A stretch of DNA of 10,037 nucleotides from Chrysochromulina tobinii (Eukaryota > Haptophyta > Prymnesiales > Chrysochromulinaceae): the NCBI GenBank assembly GCA_001275005.1, contig JWZX01001591.1, forward strand, positions 1 to 10,037, written 5' to 3'. A model generated the notes under the pieces. That model saw only the letters and a program-made list of their open reading frames with translations, had not been told where the DNA came from and did not search any database. The translations under genes and the position numbers were made by a program. This document shows, in pieces, positions 6,034-8,646 of the stretch. How positions within the stretch are numbered: the stretch's first letter is position 1; each line of letters starts with the position of its first letter.

Positions 6034-8226
6034 AACATGGCGCCCAGCACGGCGCCCATGACGGCGCCCAGCACGGCGCGCAGCACGGCGCGCAGCATGG
6101 GGCCCAGCACGGCGCGCTCGCGCCCTCGCCCCCCAAGCGCCGTCGTAGGCAGCATGGCGGCGGTGGCACCGCTGACATGGCGCTCACCACGGCGCTCACC
6201 GACACGGCGCTGCCCAGCACGGCGAATCAGGGCACGCATGGCACGCCCGCGCTGACGGCGAAGATTGCGGAGAATTTCGCGGCCGCGAGGGCGGCGAGCG
6301 ACGTGACGAAACCACCCTCCCCTTTGACGAACCCACCCTCCCCCGTGACGAAACCCTTAAGGCGGGGCGCCGCGGTGCTCTACGACAACCCCAAAAATGG
6401 AAAGCTCGAGCTCGGGCACGTGCTCGCCTTCCATCTGGACCCGAGCTCGAGCGAGATTGAGTACTACACCATCAAGACGATCCAGGGCGTGGAGCGGCAG
6501 GTGGAGGGTGCGCGCCCGCCACGGCGCGCCACGCGCTCGCCACGGCGCTCGTCACGGCGCGCCACGCGCTTGCGAGATGACGAGCGTCCTCGCGCGCCTG
6601 TGCCTTGCATGCAGGTGCTCACCACGGCGCCCCGCCCCCGCCCTTCCCCACAGGTGCGCGCCTCGCGCTCGCGATGACGAGCGTCCTCGAGCGCCTCCCC
6701 TCCGCCGCCCGACACGGCGCCTCGGCCGCCTCCGCCGCCGCCGTTCTCGTCCTTGACGACGCGCCCGCCACACCGGCGCCCAGGCCGGCGCCCGGCCCGG
6801 CGCCCGACACGGCGCTCCCGCCCCGCCTCATCTCCCTGCATCTCAACGCCGCCGCCGCCCCCCTCGCGAAGACGGCGACGCGCGCCGTAGTGGGCACCGA
6901 CACGCGCGCCGTCCTGGGCACCCCGCGGGTGGTCCAGCTGCGCGCCGTAGTGGGCACCGACACGCGCGCCGTCCTGGGCGCCCCGCGGGTGGTCCAGCTG
7001 CGCCTAGTGGGCACCGACACGGACGCCGTCCTGGGCGCACATCATGGCGCCGTCCTGGGCGCCCCGCGGGTGGTCCAGCTGCGCCTGCGGGCGGCGGCGG
7101 CGGAGTCGACAGCGGCGGCCGTGCCAGCGGCGGCGGCGGCGGCGGCGGAGGCGACACGATGGCGTGAGGAGGCGGCGGCGCTTCGTCAAGCGCTCGAGGC
7201 GGCGCGTGAGGAGGCGGCGGCGCTTCGTCAAGCGCTCGAGGCGGCGCGTGAGGAGTCGACCTACCTGGCCGCCTCGGCCGCGCTCGACGCCCACGGGTGG
7301 CACGGCGCTGCGCTCGCGGCGGCGGAGGCGGCTGCGGCGCAGGCGGAGGCGGAGGCGGCGAGTGCACGGGCGGAAGCGGCGGAGGCGCGGCGGGAGGCGA
7401 CCCAGCGGGCGGAGGAGCAGGTACGTTGATTGCCACTGATGACCTGCCCTTGCATGCAAGTGCTCACCACGGCGCGAGTCGGAGGAGCAGGTACATTGAT
7501 TGCCACTGATGACCTGCCCTTGCATGCAAGTGCTCACCACGGCGCCCGTCCCACCCTCTCCTCCCCACAGGCCGCGGTCGCCGCCGCGTGCGCCTCGCTG
7601 GAGAAACGTCTGCACGCCGAGATGAGCGCCCAGGCGAGCTGCAATCTCGGCGCGCCTACCTGATGGCCTCTGATTGCCTCTGATGACGCCTCTGATGGAT
7701 CCCTCATCAGGCGAGCCGCAATCTCGGCGCGCCTACCTGATGGCCTCTGATTGCCTCTGATGACGCCTCTGATGATCCCTCATCAGGCGAGCCGCAATCT
7801 CGAGGCGCAGCGCGCCATCGCGGCCGCCGAGCAGCTCCTCCTCGAGCAGGTGCGATCTCCCTTGATTGCCCTTGATTGCCTCTGATTGCCTCTCTGACGG
7901 AGCAGCTCCTCCTCGAGCAGGTGCGTGGCGTTAATTGCCTCTTGATGGCCTCTTGATTGCCTTTGATTGCCTCTCTGACGGAGCAGCTCCTCCTCGAGCA
8001 GGTGCGTGTCGTTAAATGCCTCTTGATGGCCTCTTGAATGCCTTTGATTGCCTCTGATTGCCTCTCTGACGGAGCAGCTCCTCCTTGGACTCTTGAGCAG
8101 GGGGCACGCGAGCCGCTTACCCTGGTACTCCTCCCAGACGACGATGAGGTGGAGGACAAGGACGAGAGCGAGGTCGGGGGCCGCGATGACGTGGACGCGT
8201 CGAGGACGACAACCACTGATGACTGA
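1..8226 (+). CDS. Multi-exon gene for a long coiled-coil protein (5' end outside window)
   Basis: Family not recognised. Proposed exons: 1-126, 329-378, 466-586, 632-661, 934-1023, 1226-1414, 1521-1670, 1835-2014, 2152-2226, 2319-2390, 2493-2825, 2896-3009, 3174-3260, 3386-3487, 3720-3902, 4126-4659, 4720-4749, 4875-4912, 5009-5539, 5708-6507, 6654-7420, 7571-7633, 7787-7849, 8101-8226. They sum to 4854 nt, 1618 codons with the stop, in one open frame. Nineteen of 23 junctions are phase 0, and the four others join split codons cleanly. Composition is Ala, Glu, Arg, Gln and Leu with heptad-like spacing, so a long alpha-helical rod is likely. Low-complexity inserts and an SH3/Tudor-like module interrupt the rod near the C-terminus. 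A structural or scaffolding role is inference. Least certain are donor 2227 (2239 is an in-phase alternative), acceptor 1520, the two 30 nt microexons, and everything after 7633. Confidence 0.8.
127..328 (+). repeat. Intron made of CTGATGA units with a 41-bp tandem repeat
   Basis: The intron runs from donor gtgcgc to acceptor ccctaattgggcag. It contains many CTGATGAC/CTGATGGC units. Near the 3' end, 244-284 and 285-325 are near-identical 41 bp copies; each ends in the acceptor-like CCCCTAATTG. Only the second copy carries the functional CAG. Confidence 0.7.
329..586 (+). CDS. Two coiled-coil exons (329-378 and 466-586)
   Basis: Exon 329-378 follows acceptor CCTAATTGGGCAG and encodes VRTAYDDARRRAEEEA plus two bases of a split Arg codon. 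It ends at donor gtgaga. Exon 466-586 follows acceptor CCCTCATCAG, completes that codon, and encodes 40 further residues including LAQRSNEREETRQLLRAAEA and ending MLEARGFSQA. The phase 2 junction restores the frame exactly, which supports both boundaries. The ATG at 446 in the same frame lies in the intron and is not a start. Confidence 0.7.
379..465 (+). repeat. Intron of TTGATTGC/TTGATGAC units
   Basis: The 87-nt intron runs from donor gtgaga to acceptor CCCTCATCAG. It carries repeated CCTTGATTGC and CTTGATGACC units of about 10 bp and one CTTAATGACC variant. Confidence 0.65.
632..661 (+). CDS. 30-nt microexon duplicating the preceding exon tail
   Basis: This segment encodes MLEARGFSQA, identical to the last ten residues of the exon ending at 586. 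The DNA copy (557-586) lies exactly 75 bp upstream and differs at one base, CTT to CTC, a synonymous Leu change. It is bounded by a possible acceptor, ccctcag at 625-631, and a donor gtgggt identical to that of the parent exon. Length 30 nt and phase 0 mean that inclusion or skipping both keep the frame. The preceding intron would be only 45 nt. It could be alternatively used or be an unspliced relic. Confidence 0.5.
736..933 (+). repeat. CTCCCCTAATGAC minisatellite forming the 3' part of an intron
   Basis: Thirteen tandem units of 13-15 bp (CTCCCCTAATGACAC or CTCCCCTAATGAC) run from 736 to 917. The next, fourteenth unit has become the 3' splice site CTCCCTAATTTGGCAG (918-933). The intron begins at 662 with gtgggt and CTGATTG units. 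Every unit contains CTAAT, a branchpoint-like pentamer. Confidence 0.85.
934..2014 (+). CDS. Four phase-0 coiled-coil exons (934-1023, 1226-1414, 1521-1670, 1835-2014)
   Basis: All four start and end in phase 0 and are 90, 189, 150 and 180 nt long. Exon 934 begins GTGAGC straight after CAG and reads VSLELEAKVSELHEARADL onward. Exon 1226 encodes helical sequence including AALEAVHEAALVDARD and ELNTALRSELAE. Exon 1521 includes WADEARVAHAGGQCLVAEL and LYNLELSRKQ. Exon 1835 includes AAAAEIELLRTRAKLLGAEE and ends LTAAREAHMNALQE. Donors are gtgagt, gtacgt, gtgcgg and gtgcgc. The acceptor before 1521 (ctcggaag) is weak; the frame is open further upstream to about 1452, so that boundary is the least sure. 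Confidence 0.75.
1024..1225 (+). repeat. Composite intron: CTGATTGC units, exon relic, TGCATGCA element
   Basis: Donor gtgagt is followed by CTGATTGCC and four TTGATGGACC-type units (to 1110). A degraded copy of the preceding exon end lies at 1107-1142. The class-2 element occupies 1168-1196, and the pyrimidine-rich acceptor CCCCACAG ends at 1225. Both intron families of this locus occur in one intron, joined by an exon relic. Confidence 0.65.
1415..1520 (+). repeat. Intron carrying a TGCATGCA/CTCACC element
   Basis: Donor gtacgt is followed by CCTAATTAGGAGCAG, which looks like an unused acceptor, and then the class-2 element at 1443-1477 with CACAGCGC in place of CACGGCGC. The remainder is C-rich. 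The acceptor (ctcggaag) is atypical for this locus. Confidence 0.55.
1671..1834 (+). repeat. Intron with CGATGACCTC array and polypyrimidine acceptor
   Basis: After donor gtgcgg come five CGATGACCT-type 10 bp units (1699-1743). The 3' end is a long CT tract, TCCTCCTCTCTCTCCTCC, ending CTCGTAG at 1834. It is the only TAG acceptor and the most conventional polypyrimidine tract of the set. Confidence 0.7.
2015..2151 (+). repeat. Intron with four GCCTGAGTGCTCCTT units
   Basis: After donor gtgcgc, units of about 26 bp pair CTCATCAG or ATCATTAG with CCTGAGTGCTCC, at 2034-2130. Each unit ends like a 3' splice site (CATCAG or CATTAG), but the frame uses only the last, CCTAATTAG at 2151. Confidence 0.65.
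2152..3902 (+). CDS. Seven coiled-coil exons between CTGAT-repeat introns
   Basis: Exons 2152-2226, 2319-2390, 2493-2825, 2896-3009, 3174-3260, 3386-3487 and 3720-3902 are all phase 0 at both ends. The largest (111 codons) is a long helix containing VAELEVTNHNLAQERSGLLA and AEIAAHQGSQAELSEMQSLL. Six exons end in CAG (Gln) and one in GAG (Glu) before a GT donor. Acceptors include CTAATTAG, CTCCCTAATTTGGCAG (twice), CCCTCATCAG and TTCACATTCACAG (twice). The first exon may extend to 2238, adding VRQE, because the frame stays open into the intron; its preferred donor gttcgt is only fair. Confidence 0.75.
2227..2492 (+). repeat. Two short introns (2227-2318, 2391-2492) around exon 2319-2390
   Basis: The first ends with the shared cassette CTCCCTAATTTGGCAG (2303-2318) and is partly open in the exon frame. 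The second starts gtgactgatgacc, carries CTGATGAC and CTGATTGC units, and ends in a C/T-rich tract with TCGCAG. Confidence 0.6.
3010..3173 (+). repeat. CTGATTGC intron with TTCACATTCACAG acceptor
   Basis: After donor gtgactgattg come CTGATTGC and CTGATGGC units, then CTCAATACGACGCGCTGACC and the acceptor TTCACATTCACAG. The same 13 bp acceptor ends the following intron at 3385, so the two introns share a 3' cassette different from CTAATTTGGCAG. The frame is open from 3114 to 3173, so part of this segment could be exonic. Confidence 0.55.
3481..3719 (+). repeat. 60-bp tandem repeat carrying exon tail plus donor
   Basis: Positions 3481-3540 and 3541-3600 are identical base for base. A third copy starts at 3601 and decays after about 40 bp. 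Each copy begins agagcag followed by gtgcgatctcg, the last codons of the exon plus its donor, then CTGATTGCCTC units and CCCTCATCG. The intron ends with CTCCCTAATTTGGCAG. Three equivalent donors (3488, 3548, 3608) therefore lie in tandem. Confidence 0.9.
3903..4125 (+). repeat. Intron with CACTGATGACAC array and a decayed second donor
   Basis: About a dozen CACTGATGA/GACACCACTGATGAC units of 10-15 bp fill the intron. Positions 3903-3926 (gtgagattggatctccactgatga) recur at 3978 with G to A at the first base, so the second donor is dead. The acceptor is CTCCCTCATCACGCAG. Confidence 0.75.
4126..4659 (+). CDS. Large exon: coil, Ser/Pro/Thr-rich linker, coil
   Basis: This exon has 178 codons, about residues 635-812 of the partial protein. 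It opens VKQLRAQIEIAAANAAAMAH after acceptor CTCATCACGCAG. A flexible linker follows from about 4240 to 4470, rich in Ala, Ser, Pro, Thr and Gly, with short repeats such as HDGAHDGA and ATTPMAPATTP. Helix resumes from SFVSRELIEANLRALEIADE. The exon ends ALEVERRERSDWQ at donor gtgagt. The linker probably marks a break or hinge in the rod. Its last 30 nt reappear as the next microexon. Confidence 0.75.
4660..4874 (+). repeat. GCGACTGATT 10-bp arrays on both sides of a microexon
   Basis: Positions 4660-4716 hold four to five nearly perfect 10 bp units, GCGACTGATT. Positions 4750-4864 continue with CTGATTG, CTCATTG and CTAATTGCCA variants before the acceptor CACGTCATCAG at 4874. The 30 nt copy at 4720-4749 separates the two arrays. 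Confidence 0.75.
4720..4749 (+). CDS. 30-nt microexon duplicating VERRERSDWQ
   Basis: It encodes VERRERSDWQ, the last ten residues of the preceding exon (4630-4659), 90 bp downstream of the source. Two bases differ, CGT to CGC and GAT to GAC, and both are synonymous. An acceptor-like ctggag precedes it, and donor gtgagtgattgcg matches the parent donor. Thirty nt in phase 0 keeps the frame whether it is used or skipped. Like the copy at 632-661, it could be a real exon or a relic that supplies a second donor. Confidence 0.5.
4875..5539 (+). CDS. Short exon (4875-4912) and long coiled-coil exon (5009-5539)
   Basis: Exon 4875-4912 (38 nt) encodes VKERGAMLEEAR plus two bases. The codon is completed by the G at 5009 to give Thr, then YVLAEAHAF. 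This phase 2 join is supported because the frame from 5009 is open for 531 nt. The long exon is a classic rod containing ALHERLASGELEARNLRAEL, SELAAREMSLEMAIS and AEIAHLRSELDAISRAAAA. It ends in an aromatic and basic patch, MRRWWRQESPWK, before a split Arg codon at donor gtgcgc (5540). The sequence gtacgtg stands both at the 4913 donor and at the 5009 exon start, a direct repeat flanking the intron. Confidence 0.72.
4913..5008 (+). repeat. Intron of CTGATTGCGCC/CTGAGTGCGCC units
   Basis: The 96-nt intron is almost entirely alternating CTGATTGCGC and CTGAGTGCGC units, from donor gtacgt to acceptor TGATTGCGGCAG. Confidence 0.7.
5540..5707 (+). repeat. Intron of CTGATTGCG/CTGATGACG units
   Basis: After donor gtgcgc the intron holds two copies of CTGATTGCGGCTGGTGGTGT (20 bp), then nine or so 10 bp CTGATTGCGT/CTGATGACGT units. 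The acceptor is CCCTCATCAG. Confidence 0.75.
5708..6507 (+). CDS. 800-nt exon: low-complexity AQHG region and SH3/Tudor-like module
   Basis: It follows acceptor CCCTCATCAG with a phase 2 join (Arg, then YASDSEAALH). It contains two PYLGS copies, a poly-Ala run with AEHG/AQHG/AHDG tetrapeptides at about 6000-6118, a basic KRRRR patch (about 6135-6150) that could act as a nuclear signal, and Pro-rich KPPSPLTNPPSPVTKP. From 6366 comes a compact non-coil segment, GAAVLYDNPKNGKLELGHVL, then YYTIKTIQGVERQVEG. The pattern of aromatic and acidic residues, then YYTI, then ERQ-x-E-G-x-RL resembles a small SH3/Tudor-like module I know from algal and protist proteins; its function is not established. The motif finishes (ARL) only after the phase 1 intron, so the 6507 donor fits. 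Confidence 0.72.
6508..6653 (+). repeat. Intron with ACGGCGC words, exon-like relic and TGCATGCA element
   Basis: Donor gtgcgc is followed by repeated GCCACGGCGC words (6517-6565). A 17 bp match to the downstream exon lies at 6576-6592, the class-2 element at 6603-6630, and the acceptor CCCTTCCCCACAG ends at 6653. There are no CTGAT units, so this is a pure class-2 intron. Confidence 0.7.
6654..7420 (+). CDS. Exon: VGTDT 20-residue repeats followed by Ala-rich coiled coil
   Basis: It starts after CCCCACAG with two bases completing a Gly codon (phase 1 join), then ARLALAMTSVLERL. A Pro/Ala linker (about 6760-6830) leads to tandem 20-residue repeats of RAVVGTDTRAVLG type at 6881-7081. Helical sequence resumes at 7085 with ESTAAAVPAAAAAAAE and two perfect copies of EEAAALRQALEAAR (7164-7247), then an Ala/Glu coil to RREATQRAEEQ. 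The donor gtacgt lies at 7421. The VGTDT segment is Val/Leu/Thr-rich and strand-like, odd within a coiled-coil protein. Confidence 0.72.
6881..7081 (+). repeat. 60-bp in-frame tandem repeat (VGTDT)
   Basis: Positions 6881-6940 and 6941-7000 differ by one base (Thr to Ala). A third copy (7001-7081) lost three bases and gained a 24 bp insertion that repeats GCCGTCCTGGGCGC. The period is 20 codons. Confidence 0.9.
7164..7247 (+). repeat. 42-bp perfect tandem repeat (two heptads)
   Basis: Two identical 42 bp units, 7164-7205 and 7206-7247, each encode 14 residues, EEAAALRQALEAAR in rotated phase. They extend the coiled coil by exactly two heptads. Confidence 0.9.
7411..7570 (+). repeat. 70-bp tandem duplication of exon tail, donor and intron element
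   Basis: The unit ggaggagcag followed by gtac, TTGATTGCCACTGATGACC and the class-2 element occurs at 7411-7475 and 7481-7545, offset 70 bp. Donors are gtacgt (7421) and gtacat (7491). The acceptor CTCCTCCCCACAG ends at 7570. A 12 nt in-frame piece (7479-7490, Ser-Glu-Glu-Gln) could be a microexon, but the flanking acceptor is weak. Confidence 0.75.
7571..7849 (+). CDS. Two 63-nt coiled-coil exons flanking a putative GC-AG intron
   Basis: Exon 7571-7633 encodes AAVAACASLEKRLHAEMSAQ and exon 7787-7849 encodes ASRNLEAQRAIAAAEQLLLE followed by Q. Each has 21 codons, three heptads, in phase 0. No GT dinucleotide exists between 7634 and 7786, so a GT donor is impossible there. CAG followed by gcgagc at 7634 is the obvious candidate for a GC donor. 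The acceptor is CCCTCATCAG at 7777-7786. Exon 7787 closes at donor gtgcga. Confidence 0.65.
7634..7786 (+). repeat. Tandem 77/76-bp intron units beginning gcgagc
   Basis: Two near-identical units (7634-7710, 7711-7786) each start gcgagcYgcaatctcg, a copy of the following exon start, run through CTGATGG/CTGATTG units, and end CCCTCATCAG. Neither contains GT. The middle junction CATCAG/gcgagc is an acceptor abutting a donor with no exon between them. Confidence 0.75.
7829..8100 (+). repeat. Ladder of four copies of GAGCAGCTCCTCC with growing spacers
   Basis: The 21 bp EQLLLEQ segment ending gagcag before a donor starts at 7829, 7900 and 7981, and in altered form at 8072. Offsets are 71, 81 and 91 bp, rising by one 10 bp CTGATTGCCT-type unit each time. 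Donors are gtgcga, gtgcgt and gtgcgt; the last copy has lost its donor. All copies are in phase 0, so 15-18 nt microexons are possible but not shown. Confidence 0.8.
8101..8226 (+). CDS. Probable terminal exon with acidic C-terminal tail
   Basis: After acceptor cttgagcag (8092-8100) the phase 0 frame reads GAREPLTLVLLP, then an Asp/Glu-rich stretch, DDDEVEDKDESEV, and ends ASRTTTTDD with TGA at 8224-8226. An acidic tail is a believable end for a filament-type protein. The rival is acceptor gacggagcag at 8068-8077, which continues LLLGL in another frame to TAA at 8237-8239 and gives an Arg/Thr-rich tail. I prefer the acidic reading because of its composition, but it is not proven. Confidence 0.5.
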   Translation, partial: GAREPLTLVLLPDDDEVEDKDESEVGGRDDVDASRTTTTDD

Positions 8227-8308
8227 AGTTTTAGTGTAACGCGTAGTATTAAGATAATTTGAAGTATTAAGAGTAAAGAGATCATCTTCTTTTTAGGCAA
8301 AAGAGAGG

Positions 8309-8315
8309 TATATAT
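8309..8315 (+). promoter_or_regulatory. TATA-like element
   Basis: TATATAT stands in the AT-rich spacer, about 35 bp before the ATG at 8350 and 330 bp before the downstream frame. Position and sequence suit a TATA box, but nothing else supports it. Confidence 0.2.
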
Positions 8316-8349
8316 TCTTAACAAGCGCGTTTTTGGTTTTATCGAAACC

Positions 8350-8448
8350 ATGCGCGACGGGCGCGCTTCCTGGAGCCGTTACTTTGGGGTATTGGCAATT
8401 GGGCATGCGGGCGGGGGACTGGCCAACATGCTGGCCAAACTGCTGTAA
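8350..8448 (+). pseudogene. Possible truncated copy of the downstream gene's start region
   Basis: ATG at 8350 opens 32 codons (MRDGRASWSRYFGVLAIG onward) to TAA at 8446. Its first 25 bp and the bases before it closely match 8805-8835 around Met56 of the next gene: CGAMACCATGCGCG then RCGGGCGCG. The similarity ends after about 30 bp. It may be a fragmentary duplicate of a 5' end or chance; no function can be given. Confidence 0.25.
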
Positions 8449-8646
8449 GAGTATCACGGTATCATACAATCACATGTGTCACAACGGATCCTGTGCGGCT
8501 GCGCGGCTGCGCGGCTGCGCGGCCTTGTCGCCTGTGGAGGCGGCCGGGCGGTGTGTGGGGCCAAGAACCCGACGACCAAACTGGGTGAGGAACCGAACTG
8601 AGGATTTGGGTAGGTTTGACTTGACTTGACTTGACTTGATCTCTTG

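Larger units (their letters stand above)
8227..8646. other. Intergenic spacer with sharp drop in GC
   Basis: Positions 8227-8345 are AT-rich, unlike anything else here, and probably hold the 3' end of the upstream gene and upstream control sequence of the next. TGTAA at 8236-8240 could act in polyadenylation, but this is only a guess. Further along lie a tandem GGCCAACATGCT/GGCCAAACTGCT pair (8421-8444), three GGCTGCGC units (about 8498-8521) and four TTGAC pentamers (about 8617-8636). I see no convincing gene in this stretch. Confidence 0.6.

Noticed and set aside
4806-6239. 477-codon minus-strand open frame
   Set aside because: It is antisense to three well-supported exons and crosses intron arrays in which the 10 bp units give repetitive IRRNQ-type peptide. 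High GC with GC-rich third positions opens such shadow frames.
8236-8240. TGTAA as a firm polyadenylation signal
   Set aside because: It is known for volvocine green algae only; one pentamer in an AT-rich spacer does not establish a signal here.
8333-8629. 98-codon plus-strand frame in the spacer
   Set aside because: It runs through tandem GGCTGCGC and pentamer repeats, has no domain pattern or coding-like composition, and overlaps the shorter frame at 8350.
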